From NCBI GenBank assembly GCA_029817715.1, contig JARUPY010000149.1, positions 124,001 to 188,000 on the forward strand: a stretch of DNA of 64,000 bases, written 5' to 3'. Both the position numbers and the translations under genes were made by a program. Positions 34,322 through 46,004 of the stretch are shown here, piece by piece. This DNA comes from Melastoma dodecandrum. Lineage: Eukaryota > Streptophyta > Magnoliopsida > Myrtales > Melastomataceae. Each line of letters begins with the position of its first letter. The stretch's first letter is position 1. The notes below the pieces were generated by a model. It was not told the DNA's origin and did no database searches. It was given only the letters and a program-made list of their open reading frames with translations.

Positions 34322-36366
34322 ATGGTTCAAAGTTTCATGCCTGCGAGCTTGCAGGAAATCTGGAACACTTCTAACGTTCGGGGTTTCATGATGCTTAGCC
34401 TTTTCCTCCAGGTGCTACTCGCATCCACCGCCCACCTGAGGAAGGCTTCCATCAGCAGGTTCTTTCGGTTTTTTATATGGTCGGCCTACTTCATGGCAGA
34501 TTGGGTGGCGACGTTCACGTTCGGGCTGATCTCAAATGCACAACGAATCGACTCGAACTCCCCTCCAGAAGTCAACGAGAACCTCATGGTTTTTTGGGCT
34601 GCTTTCCTCCTGATCCACCTCGGCGGTCCAGACACGATCACCGCCTTCTCCCTAGAGGACAACGCCCTTTGGATGCGCCATCTAGTTGGGCTCGTCACCC
34701 AATTGTCCACCTTCTTTTACATATTCTTCAAGACCCTCCCAGACAATAACCTCATCGCCCCCACAATCCTGATTGCCGTCGCCGGAGCAATCAAGTACGG
34801 GGAGAGGACCAGATCGTTATATCTTGCAAGCATGGAAAACCTCAAGAAGTCCACCGGAAAACTGCCTCTTACAAGTCTTGAAGCCTTGGAGGGAGAAGAT
34901 TTTCCTGATAAAAATACTAGGAAAGAAGCATATTACTTCTTCCAAATATTGAAAGGTCTAGTAGTAGAAATCAATCCCAACCATGTAGAGCGAGCACAGA
35001 GCCTTAAGCTCTTCCAACAGAAAGATGCGAAAGAGGCCTTTGACCTGATGGTAGCCGAGCTGAATCTTCTGTTCGAATTGTTCTACACGAAAATCTCATC
35101 CGTAAATTCTCCGTTGGGGGTGATCGTTCGCATCATCACATTGTATAGCGTTATTGGGCTCTAATATTGTACAGCCTTTTGGAGAAGAAGGGATTCCATG
35201 AGGTTGATATTTGGATCACCTATTTCTTGCTTGGCGGCACTGTTGCTCTAGAGATGACTAACGGAGTGATGATCATTTTTTCCAATTGGGGGGGTCCGGA
35301 GAGGTGGTTCAATATTTGTTGGATTCTACTTCAAGCAGTGTGCTTTCTCATTCCGTTTTTTATAATCCTGGCTGTAGGAGTAACCTTGTCATTTCTGTGT
35401 GGTTGCTCTGACCTCGTCGCTGAGTCGTGGAGCAAGAAGTTGGGCGCTCTCAGTTTGTTATCGCATTGCATCGAACATTGTCATAGAGGTGGTAATAAAC
35501 CATTGAAGTATGCTCACTTGATTTACCGTAAGCCTGACCTCGTCGCATTCTCTTTGTTTTCCGGATAATCGAAGAAGCTCCTTCATCTGAAGAACTTTTG
35601 AATCCCTGCAGGAACTGTCACCAGAAGAAAAATGGGAGACGTATCATGGAATGCCTTTGATGCGGAAACCCGAGATTTCATTTTCAAGGAGTTGAAGGAA
35701 AGAGCATCGGCGGCCGATGATGAAGACCAAGTGAAGGAGATCTACGAGGCGAGAGGGAGCTGGATATTGACGAAATTAGGGAACTTGGATGGGTTGTTGC
35801 GATATGTGAAGAAGTTTGACTACGATAGGAGCCTTCTGGCATGGCACATCGCCACCGAAATCTGCCATAGTGCCAACAGAGCCGTGGAGGCAGCCGACCA
35901 CAAGCAGAGGAAGTTGGCCATTAAGTTGTCGTATTACATGCATTATCTCCTGATCAAGAAGCCCGAGATCATGTCTGCCGTGGCGGGGATTGGCCACATA
36001 CGGTATGGTGATACTTGTGCCGAAGTTGAACATTTCTGCAGGGTATACAAAGCGGAGACCGTGACTGAGTTCTGCAATAAGATACTGAACGAAGATACGA
36101 GTATCGAACCCGTTGACGTGTACAAAGACAAGCGCACCTCTGTCTTGTCGGATGCATGCAATCTGGCCAGATTACTGATGCAGAAGGACAACAAATGGGA
36201 GATAATAAGTGGAGTCTGGGTGGAGCTGCTTATGTATGCGGCCGGCCACTGCAGGCCTGAGAAACATGCTCGGGCAGTGAGCGAAGGAGGTGAGCTCGTG
36301 ACGATCGTCTGGCTGTTGATGGCTCACTTGGGGATCGGCCCGCACTTCCCCTATCCAGAAGATTAA
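34322..36366 (+). pseudogene. DUF4220-DUF594 membrane protein, copy 3, single frameshift
   Basis: Exon 1 is 34322-35527, an 84-base intron is 35528-35611 (GTAAGC...CTGCAG), and exon 2 is 35612-36366, the same structure as copy 1. The only obvious lesion is at 35155-35159. Copies 1 and 4 have a run of four G before CTCTAATATTG and this copy has three, which shifts the frame in the sixth membrane span (residue about 279) and stops translation two codons later. All later sequence is open in the restored frame. Either a very young pseudogene or a homopolymer sequencing error. Exon 2 is undamaged, with LSYYMHYLLIKKPE and GDTCAEVEHF. Confidence 0.85.
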
Positions 36367-37092
36367 AACTAAAATGGCATATAGAGTTAGCTGGGATTGA
36401 TTTCAGATTGTGTGTGTAGTCAAAAGATTCATACATCACCTCACACTTCAGATTGTAAGTCGGAGCATAACTCATCAGCTGTCGTAACCGGAGGGCCACC
36501 GTCGATAATTCATTTGAAAATTGAGTAAGTAATAAATAATTTTTCCAGAAAAATATTGAAAATATATAATAAAGTTATGAGCATGGAACCTTGTAGATGA
36601 GTTCAAAAGAAAATATATTTACTTCAGCGTCGTGCAATTGAAGGCCAACGGAGATTTCAGTTACTCAATCGATATAAACGTTTTCTTCATCTTTGTCAAG
36701 GATCCTGCAGATTCTTCCTCAAGTGGCTGATCATGTTACTGCAATCTCCAATCATGAGCTCCAGCCAAGTAAGTCGTCTGGTCCAGTTCCGGCCTCCTCC
36801 TCTGGTGCTGTAGAAATCGTCTGCTCCTCCTTGGCCAGCCTCCTACGGCCACCATATCCAGCCAAGGTAAAGTTAACACCTCGAGGAATCGCCCCACGTT
36901 TCCTTCATCCCAAAGATTAGTATCTTCCTTCAATAAGACCGGAGATGAGATCTGCTAGCGTGTGTTTTGAGTACGTATTGCAAATTTATGTTTCAAGTTC
37001 TTAGAACTTGTGCATTGCTTTGGGTTTCAGCATGCTGGCACACACATGTGCGTACACCAATAAACGAAGTCTCTTGCGACATAGCTGCCATC
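36367..37092 (+). other. Decayed intergenic unit with a 5' block remnant
   Basis: 36367-36500 is the 3' flank of copy 3. 36890-37092 retains diverged 5'-block words: CATCCCAAAGATTAGTATCT, AGTTCTTAGAACTTGTGCAT, then CACACATGTGCG (E-box position) and GCTGCCATCATG, where a gene start would be. The gene after it is lost. Confidence 0.5.
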
Positions 37093-37684
37093 ATGTGTCG
37101 AGAAAGACTTCAACGAAAAGATTCTATAGCAGTATGAATAGCTTCGTATATTATTTATTTTCCCAAATCTGATTTAATTGATTCAACTGCATTTTGGTTG
37201 TTCATTGAACATTCCCAAGTAATTTTATGTGAGAACAACCTTTACTCTTTATTACTAACAGCACCCGTACAGTTGCCGTGTTATAACCGTCAACGAGTGC
37301 CGAGAAGGTCATGACCTCCAAAGAACTTGCGTGTCGCTGTTTCACGTGTTCGGGCGTGCAACATTTGAGATAAAGGATGAGCTGCAAAATGAAGCTAAGG
37401 ATGATGAAACCTCAGCCATTTGGACGACAAAACAGTGGGATGCCTTCAGCTTACGAAGGGTGAGGATGAGCCGCATAACAAGGCGAAGGATGATGAAACA
37501 TCGGACGTTCCACGAGTTCAATTTTTGATTCAGATGACAAATACGATGTTGGATATCTTTAGCCTACGAAGGGCTAACGATGACAAAACATTGTCATTCA
37601 TTTTCCTTTTTCTTTCGTACTTTACGTAATTAAGATGAGAGGTTATAAATCACATTTTTACTTTTGTCATTCTCTGTCGTTAAA
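37093..37684. other. Degenerate repeats after the lost gene start
   Basis: Contains two or three diverged units of GATGAGCYGCA.AA.GAAG.TAAGGATGATGAAAC at 37375-37505, related to 30425-30460. No coding potential supported. Confidence 0.45.
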
Positions 37685-38351
37685 CAAAGTAATAGGTGGA
37701 ATTACTCTTCTCTGACGCTTAATGAGTTCGGCACAGGGGTATCAAACGATGATTCGACAAAGACAAGCCCACCTCCCTCTTCTCTAACGCATGCAATCTG
37801 GCTAGATCTGCTGAGGCAGAAGCGCAACAAACACAGTTTAGGATTGAGTTGATTATGTATGCGGCAGGCCACTGTAGGGCAGAGAAACACCAACTGTGTT
37901 ATGCGAAGGAGGTGACCTTTGGACAATCCTTTGGATACTACGGATGGCCCCCTTCGGTATAGGCCAGTGTTTCCCATGCCCAAGAGATTAAAAATTAGAA
38001 TGTTGTATATGGAAACTGGGTGATTTTATTGTAGGATTAAGCGCATCCCGTAGTTTTGACGTTACGACTGTTCCTTGCATCTGCATAAAAAAAAAGTCGA
38101 CAGGATGTTTTGTGTCGGGGAAATGTCGTGGCTGCAATGTCAAAGATGTTTGAGGAACAACCGAACGAACTTATATCAGGAGACAAGAGGAAGATCCATC
38201 ACGATCCTCTGTTTTAGAATTTGAGAGAGACGATGTTTTAGAATTACTGACATGGCCACAAACCAAAATCGCCTATACGATTAGTTACAAAGGCTTTACT
38301 GGTGTTTTGCTTTTGGGACAAGTTCGTCTACAGTCTTCCCCGGTGACCTTC
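37685..38351 (+). pseudogene. DUF594 tail remnant and duplicated flank with empty copia site
   Basis: 37770-37985 matches the DUF594 C-terminus (CATGCAATCTGGCTAGATC, TGTATGCGGCAGGCCACTG, GGCCAGTGTTTCCCATGCC). 37986-38351 is non-coding flank. The whole stretch is paralogous to 15791-16506 and ends CGGTGACCTTC, the pre-insertion sequence of the copia target. Confidence 0.75.
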
Positions 38352-39055
38352 CTTAGTGTTATGTTCAACGGTTGCAGTAATCATGTGGGACTTCGAATAT
38401 CCTGTATGCTTTTCTGTGGAAATACTTGTGTCGACTGCCTATACCACGGCCTCAGTGCCTGGACTGAAACACATCCCTTTCCCCAAGAAACTCGGATTCA
38501 CGCCATGAGATCAGTTCTGCCGGAGCTTGCAGATGAAGTAACTCATTAACGGTACAAACATGAACCCTGCACACTAGTTCCACCGTGCAATTCCTGCTAC
38601 CCGGCGAAAGCGCCAAGGCAAATGCACAAGGTGGCGCGAGTGGCAGACCACCACAGAACGAAAGTGCGCATAGGAATGGTGATTCGGGAGTGCTTGTGAT
38701 GTTGGTTTTCCAGTTGTTGATACAGTCTGTAATCGACACACATTTCCAGCATCCCGAAGATGCTTATCTTCAGTGCAGAAGAGATTTGATATCCCTGAGA
38801 TTTGGGGAGTTATCATAATATACCATGGACAAGCACCTCAAACACCAAAAAGGAGGTAAACCCAATGAAGAGAATGTAGCAATCAAGCAAAGTTTTGTTC
38901 CATAGATTGTGCCAAATCCAACAAGTTAAGTATATTCTTTGTAGTAATAATGGATTAAGTTTTGAGCTCCAAGAACTTGTCGCATTATCATTCAACGATT
39001 CGGCACACGTGCGCTCATACAAACAAACGCGGCCTCAAACAAGCTAGCCATCATC
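38352..39055 (+). promoter_or_regulatory. Flank and conserved 5' block of DUF4220 copy 4
   Basis: Begins CTTAGTGTTATGTTCAACGG, collinear with 29162 onward. The 5' block proper runs from about 38580 (CCGGCGAAAGCGCCAAGGCA, CCCGAAGATGCTTATCTTCA, CAAACACCAAAAAGGAGGT, AAAGTTTTGTTCCATAGATT). The E-box position is CACACGTG (39004-39011), containing a G-box core CACGTG. Confidence 0.55.
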
Positions 39056-41091
39056 ATGGCTGAAGGTTTCATGCCGGGGAGCTTGCAGGAAATCTGGAAC
39101 GCTTGCAACGTTCGAGGTTTCATGATACTTAGCCTTTTCCTCCAGTTGCTACTCTTATGCACCGCCCATCTGAGGAAGGCATCCACCAGCAGATTCTTTC
39201 TGTTTGTTATATGGTCGGCCTACTTCATGGCAGATTGGACAGCGACGTTCACGTTCGGGCTTATCTCAAATACACAACGAATCGACTCGATCTCCCCTCC
39301 AGAAGTCAACGAGAACCTCTTGGCTTTTTGGGCTGCTTTCCTCCTGATCCACCTCGGCGGTCCGGACACGATCACCGCCTTCTCCCTAGAGGACAATGCC
39401 CTTTGGATGCGCCATCTAGTTGGGCTCGTCGCCCAATTGTCCACCTTCTTTTACATATTCTTTAAGACCCTCCCTGACAATAACCTCGTCGCTCCCACAA
39501 TCCTAATTTCAGTCGCCGGAGCAATCAAGTACGGGGAGAGGACCAGATCGTTATATCTTGCAAGCATGGAAAACCTCAAGAAGTCCACGGGGAAACTGCC
39601 GGTTACAAGTCTTGAAGACTTGGAGGGAGTAGTTTTTCCTGATAATACTGGGAAAGAAGCCTATTACTTCTTCCAAATATTCAAAGGTTTAGTCGTGGAA
39701 ATCAATCCCAACCATTCAGAGCGATCACAGAGCCGTGAGTTCTTCTTACAGAAAGATGCGAAAGAGGCCTTCGATCTGATGGTAGCCGAGCTGCATCTTC
39801 TGTTCGAATTGTTTTACACGAAAATCTCATCCGTAAATTCTTCGTTGGGCCTCATCCTTCGTATCATAACAACGTATAGCGTTATTGGGGCTCTAATATT
39901 GTATAGCCTTTTGGAGAAGAAGGGATTCCATGCGGTTGATATCTGGATCACCTATTTCTTGCTTGCCGGTGCTGTTGCTATAGAGATCACTAATGGAATG
40001 ATACTCGTATTTTCGAATTGGAGGGGTCCGGCGAGGTGGTTCCATATTTGTTGGGCTCTACTTCAAGCAGTGTGCTTCATCATTCCAGTATTAATACTAA
40101 TATTTGCGGGATTGATCTTGTTAATTTCATGCGGATGTTCTCAACTCGTCTTAAAGTCATGGAGCGAGAAGTTGGGTGGGTTCAGTTTGCTGTCGCATTG
40201 CATCAAACATTGTCATAGTGGTGGTAATAAACCTGTGGAGTATGCTAACATGATTTCCGGTAAGCCTGACCTCGTTGCGTTCTCCTTGTTTTCTTAATAT
40301 CGAAGAGGTTATGTCACCTGAAAAACTCTCGAGGCCCCGCAGGGACTGTCGCTGGAAGAAGAAAGGGAGGCGTATCATGGAATGTCTTTGATGCGGAAAC
40401 CCGGGAGTTTATTTTCAAGGAGTTGAAGAAAAGAGTATCGGTGGCCGATGATGAGGACAAAGTGAAGGAGATCTACGAGGCGAGAGGGAGCTGGAAATTG
40501 ACGAAATTAGGGAACTCGGATGGGTTGATGCGATATGTGAAGAAGTTTGACTATGATAGGAGCCTTCTAGCGTGGCACATCGCCACCGAAATATGCCATA
40601 ACACCCCCGTGGAGACAGCTGACCGCAAGCCGAGGAAATTGGCAGTTACGTTGTCGAATTACATGCATTATCTCCTGATCAAGAAGCCCGAGATGATGTC
40701 TGCCGTGGCGGGCATTGGCCACATAAGGTATGGTGATACTTGTGCCGAAGTTGAACATTTCTGCAGGGTATACAAAGCGGAGACGGTGATTGAGTTCTGC
40801 AATAAGATACCGAACGAAGACATGAGCATCGAACCCACTGATGTGTACAAAGACAAGCACACCTCCGTCTTGTCCGACGCGTGCAATCTGGCAAGATTAC
40901 TGATGCAGAAGGACAACAGATGGGAGATAATAAGTGGAGTTTGGGTGGAGCTGCTTACATATGCGGCCGGCCACTGCAGGCCTGAGAAACACGCTCGGGC
41001 CGTGAGCGAGGGAGGTGAGCTCGTGACGATCGTCTGGCTGTTGATGGCTCACTTGGGGATCGGCCCGCATTTCCCGTATCCAGATGATTAA
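39056..41091 (+). CDS. DUF4220-DUF594 multi-pass membrane protein, copy 4 (intact)
   Basis: Exon 1 is 39056-40259, an 83-base intron is 40260-40342 (GTAAGC donor, CCCGCAG acceptor, phase 1), and exon 2 is 40343-41091. The product is 650 residues with no lesion. It starts MAEGFMPGSLQEIWNACN and has the same eight hydrophobic segments and SLEDNALWMRH as copy 1. It differs most in the last membrane spans (for example ILIFAGLILLISCGCSQLV). Exon 2 has LSNYMHYLLIKKPE and GDTCAEVEHF, and lacks three residues after EICHN. With copy 1 it is one of two likely functional members. Function unknown. Confidence 0.9.
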
Positions 41092-41730
41092 AACTAAAAT
41101 GGCACTATATATGGTAGTTGTGTGATTTTCTTATCGGAGCAGCGTCGAACGTGGCCAAATTGAGGAAATTTAAGATAGACCAAATTGATTTTTATTTTAA
41201 TATTAGAAAAATATCGAAAATTTGAATGGATAATAAATAAAAGAGGTAATAAATGATATCATGTAATAATGCCTGGGATGTAAATGATCGAAACAGCTCA
41301 AGAATATTCGAAAATCGAGCTCGAAAGCTGTTCATTTTTACAAAATGAGCTCGAACTCTTACCTCATAAAATGTTTATTCAAACCCTTCGCGAGCCTAAA
41401 CGAGCCACGAGCTCGAACATACAAATTTCCTGTCGAACACGGCTCGAGCAGTCACGGCTAAAATTTCGTGTCCGGGACTCCCATGAGTTCGGACCTGTAA
41501 CCATCGAAAATCGTCGGTATTGACAACTGTTCAGATATGTCGTCGATTTGTCCGGACATGTGTACGTTTTTTTTCCCTACATGTCGTTTTACTCTTTTAT
41601 ACCATATCCAAACTCACGGGAGTTCCGAACACGTGATTTTAACCTTGATCCGGTTCGAGCCACCTTTGGGCTTGGCACGTACAATGCAATAATCGCGCAA
41701 AGAATGATGTCGGATATGCGTGCCTTCTGC
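41092..41730. other. 3' region of copy 4 and flank of the MULE
   Basis: AT-rich then mixed sequence with no supported gene. 41290-41470 contains several GAGCTCGAA words, and AACTCACGGGAGTTCCGAAC at 41611-41630 is inverted relative to GGGACTCCCATGAGTTCGGAC at 41476. Confidence 0.45.
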
Positions 41731-41775
41731 AAGTGTTGGTGTCCCCTCCTGGGAATACACAAGGGGCGAGTTTCG
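41731..41775 (+). repeat. MULE left terminal inverted repeat
   Basis: Matches the complement of 46759-46801 with several mismatches. The adjoining 150 bases are packed with AAAACCCGCCCC-type words, also found inverted at the right end (46640-46760). Confidence 0.6.
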
Positions 41776-41869
41776 AAAACCCGTCCCTCCGGGTGAAAAC
41801 CCGCCCCTTAAGGTAATACACTGAAAACCCGCCCAAAATCCGCCCCTTCAACACTTAGTGATTTTCCGC

Positions 41870-41908
41870 AAAACCCGCCCCTTGGAGAAATACAAGGGGG
41901 CGGGTTTT
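41870..41908. repeat. GC-rich hairpin in the MULE subterminal region
   Basis: The left arm AAAACCCGCCCCTTG (41870-41884) pairs with the right arm CAAGGGGGCGGGTTTT (41893-41908), with one bulged G and an 8-base loop. Confidence 0.75.
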
Positions 41909-42295
41909 CAAACCCGCCTCCTTCTTAGACATTAGTAAACACTTATAAATTATATTAAAAATCATGTTTCAACAACGCAATAACCAAACAATTGAATTTC
42001 GAAACAATCCATATTATAAAAGTATAATAATATCATAGATAAAATCTTAGAATATCATACGTAAAGTTATACATAAACGTTTACAAACATCAGTAAAGTC
42101 CCCTACGCCTCGTCGATTTCCTTCTAACATAAGGCATGATGACGGGATCTTCTGGAACGTGAGGCTGCTCCAATGAATCATCCGGATATAGTTGCGTGAT
42201 TTGAGAAGGTCATTCTCCCTGTTGTGATTGGTCGTACCTGAAAAACTTATATTAGTCGAGTTACGAGAGTTTAAATCAAACGAACATCAAAGGAC

Positions 42296-43300
42296 TTACC
42301 CGAATTCTCTCGCCCCTTTAATCGGAGCTCCCGAGATCGAACTGGACCCAACCTCGAAGTAAGGTGTGCTGTAATCAGCATCAATATGGGAAACTTGCGA
42401 GATGAGCATGCCTTCTCGCACTTCATGGCCCTTCTCATCAAATACGGGGTCCTCGTATGTCCGTGGCACCTTCTTATCTTCATGCTCCTCTTCCGCATCG
42501 TCCATGTGTATGATCTTCCTCAATAAGATGTCTTCCTTGTGACGGCATGAACTCGTATGCAGGTTGATCATCCAACCCGCCGGTACGACCATACAATCGT
42601 ACCGATGCATAATCCCGCATCATCTGCATGGACTCATTGGTAAGAGAAACGAGTTCGGGCTGGTCTGACCGAAGTTTAATCTTGCGAAAATTCTTCATCT
42701 ATATCACAAACATAGGTTAAAGTTGAAAAATGAAATGAAATAATGCAATACTCATAAACGACTTACCATTTTGCCTAGTATGGAGCCGGTTTGCGCTGTG
42801 TATTGCCTGCTGTACCTCGAATACCATCTAGAGTATTTAGTGCGAGACTCCCAAAACAGCGGCACAACCTTATTCATCCGATCTTGCCACAGCTCCACAA
42901 ACACCCGATGGACCTCTCTCCAGTTGTTCATCGTCATACCGCACAAATCCATCCGATGGAGTGCCTTGCTGGTGTCGCATTCTGCCGGCACGTGCTGATG
43001 ATCGCCAAACTGATGAATCACTTCCGGGTAATGCCACTCCACGATGTAGAAGTAAATGAGAGGAGTCTGGCACACCAAAAAGCCTCTCCCGATCGATAAT
43101 AATCCGGAAGCATAGCTATCAACTCCTCCGGGTAAGGATGCCAAATAATCTGCATATATCAATATGAATGTGTGAGGAAGATTCGACATAATGAAATGAA
43201 ATTGTTAGCTATAGAAGTTTACCTGATCCATGCTTTGCCTATCAAAGGCCTCTCTATACGAGGAAAGTACAAGAGTAGTGACCATGCGTACATCCTTTGC
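42296..43300 (-). pseudogene. Plant mobile domain (PMD, aminotransferase-like) gene inside the MULE, broken
   Basis: On the minus strand, SSYREAFDRQSMDQ ends at a GT donor. After an intron ending TATATGCAG near 43153, IIWHPYPEELIAMLPDYYRSG follows in frame. The homology then jumps frame to TPLIYFYIVEWHYPEVIHQF and DLCGMTMNNWREVHRVFVELW. This is the typical C-terminal half of the plant mobile domain seen in MAIN/MAIL-type proteins and in transposons (W.PY, LIYF.IVE.H.P, QFG). At least one frameshift (near 43075) breaks it. Further minus-strand frames down to 42296 (for example VSLTNESMQMMRDYA) look like its C-terminal tail. It follows the transposase in the same orientation. Confidence 0.65.
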
Positions 43301-43339
43301 AACGACCCAGTCATAGCTATAATTTAAACATTGAAAAAG

Positions 43340-46004
43340 CACTTACAAAGATTCCAATTAGGACAACTACATCGGTTATGACCTTCCTTTCTACATAACC
43401 CACAACTAGTTTTCCGAGATTTCTCCTTCTATCCATTTCATTACGTATACGGGATGACCTGGGACACCCTTTTGGTCGGACTCTTGTAGGGTCGGGATTG
43501 ACTCTTGGAAAATGATATTTCGGCCAATCATCTTCGCAATTAAAAGAATGCCATTTGGAAGCATATACGGCCTTCTAACACTCGAATGAGTAGAAATGAC
43601 TAATGACAGCGGTATGATCTACATGTATGTGTGCATAACACGCCAAAGCATGCGAACAAGGAATGCGATAGATTTGCCACTTCTTGCAGCTACATTTCCG
43701 CGCTTGAAGAAATACATACTTGAGTCGATGTTTTCCTTTAGTTTTCACGTCAAATCTACCCTCCTGTCGATCGAGAAGCACTACTTCGTACTGTTTGGCT
43801 TTCTCTAAAGATTTGAACAACTGATTTGTACAAACACTTGTAAAACTTTCACCAATTTTCAACGCAGAGTCTGCATCATCCCGTCTGGCTATCCAATATG
43901 ATATGCAGTTATACCATATTTTCCTAACAAGAGCCAAAACACAAAGATTTCTGGCACCTCTTATAACGGCGTTGTAACTCTCGCTCAAATTCGTAGTCAT
44001 AAGACCGTATCTATAAAAGTCATCCCGACTCAAACACCACTTCATTCATCTCGGCGAAAAACTCGCCAGCTTTTGACATTGATTCAAACAAGTTTCTTAT
44101 AATGTTCTTATACTTCACAGTCATCGATTTCCTCGCTGCGGCTATCAACTTCCTTTTACAAAGAACATTTTTATATCTCGTATTGAAATTGTTTGCCACA
44201 TGTCTAAAACAGAACCACCAATGCACAAATGGCGGGATCCAACTCAACTGCGGATCATTCACAGCCGCTTGAATGCCAGCATATTTGTCGGAAATCAAGC
44301 ATACTCCTCCCGTCCTTTCACCAACGACATATTCCTTAAGGCATCTCAAGAACCAACTCCATGAATCATAGCTTTCCTCATCAACCAGTGCAAATGCAAG
44401 CGGCACAATATGGTTCTCCTCGTCCATCGAACATGCAATTAAGAGTTTATGCTTATATTTACAATATAGAAATGTATCATCCATAATTACAACTGGCCAA
44501 CAATGATTAACTGCCTAAATACACCGTCCGAACGCCCAAAACAATATCTGAAAGTGGAATACTTCCACATCGCCAAGATTATAAGTTACATCCCAATCAA
44601 CAATTGTTACGGGGTTGGCAATTCTAATTGCATTCATAAGATGCGGCAACTCATTATAAGATTCATTCCATTCGCCGTATTCAACTGCAATTTTCTTCCT
44701 CTTTGCATCCCATACTCGTCTCCTAGTTACTTCGTACCAAAATCTCTCCTTTATTACATTCCGTAGGAACGACACGTTCACTTCAGGAGATTCTCGAACA
44801 AAAGTACGGAAGTAGGGAACCATAAAGTTACAGTCAAGTCGATCATGATCTTGGAAAAGCACTGCATTTAAACATGTATGCGACTCACCAATAATCGTAT
44901 TTCAAACTCATCATCATAAGCACGTTGAATCGCACGTAATCTCCACTTGCAACCAGATCCAAACTCAGAACAAAACACATACCACGTCGTCTTATCTGAC
45001 TCCACAATTTTGTAATTATAATGGTTCTTGATATGAAATGTATTCACCGTATGAATGAGATGGTTCTTATGTTTGAACCGCATCACTTTTAGAAATTCAA
45101 CCACAGCGTCCGGATCGTCCGTCATCCTAACATCCTCATCCTCCTCGAAAATCACCTCCCAGTATCGCCACTGTCTAGATAGAATGGTAGAGGTTTCTCC
45201 AACCGTTTCTTCCTAAAAGGACCAGCCTCATTAACCCCTACATTCCTAGCATTTTTCTCTTTCCCTAAATCAACACCGTTGAACATTTCATCATCAGTAT
45301 TGGCGTCATTATCGGAATTCACTATTGAATCAACGATATGATTCTCATATCGCCGATATATAGTTTCGTTTAGAACTACTTCATCGCCCATATCACGTTC
45401 GAAATCTTCAAACGGGTCACCATCTTCATAATCATCTTTATTATCATTACACAATCCTCCTCATTCCCCACATTACCACCATAACCGCTACACCTTCGTT
45501 TATCGGTACCAATTGACGAATATTTTTACTAACTTCGAAATTTTCCATTCTCTCTTGCACGACATTTAACCCCTCATCCACATTCACTCCTACGGCCTGC
45601 ATATTACTACCATGCTTACTTCTTGAATTTAGGGGCCTCCCTTCATTGCTAAAATTTCAAGAAACTGATATCACATACACTTCTTGAATGCGGTCACCAT
45701 TTGACATCGCAAAGTCACACAACAACCTAACATCCTCATCATCACCAATAGGTATTAACACAAAATTTATGTCAGAAGGACCATACGAAGGAACGAGATC
45801 TCTATGACATATTTCTAGCCTATTACCTTCATTTAATCTCATTGCATTAACAATGACCCTTTCAAATTGCACATAGTCGATATCAGCAGGTATCTTTATA
45901 CGTTTCACTGGACCCCTATTATAACTTCCTCCTTGACTACCGTGAATAACCTTCCCATTTCCATACAACAACAAATGAACTTGCGACATTGAAACGTAAG
46001 ACAA
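43340..46004 (-). pseudogene. MuDR-family transposase, multiply broken
   Basis: Collinear pieces on the minus strand, in order: an N-terminal PB1-like region (46004-45657; LLLYGNGKVIHG), an acidic region (45454-45152), the MuDR DNA-binding region (45155-44868; VVEFLKVMRFKHKNH, GSGCKWRLRA), the linker (44862-44515), the MULE catalytic core (44484-44020; IMDDTFLYCKYKHKLLIA, PLAFALVDEESYDSWSWFL, LISDKYAGI), a SWIM zinc finger (44045-43575; CSCKKWQIYRIPCSHALA), and a C-terminal CCHC knuckle (C-GL-C-RKEG-H-NRCS-C, near 43370-43400). Frameshifts occur near 45153, 44870 and 44030, and a stop lies near 44515. The gene is dead but recent enough to recognise throughout. Confidence 0.85.
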
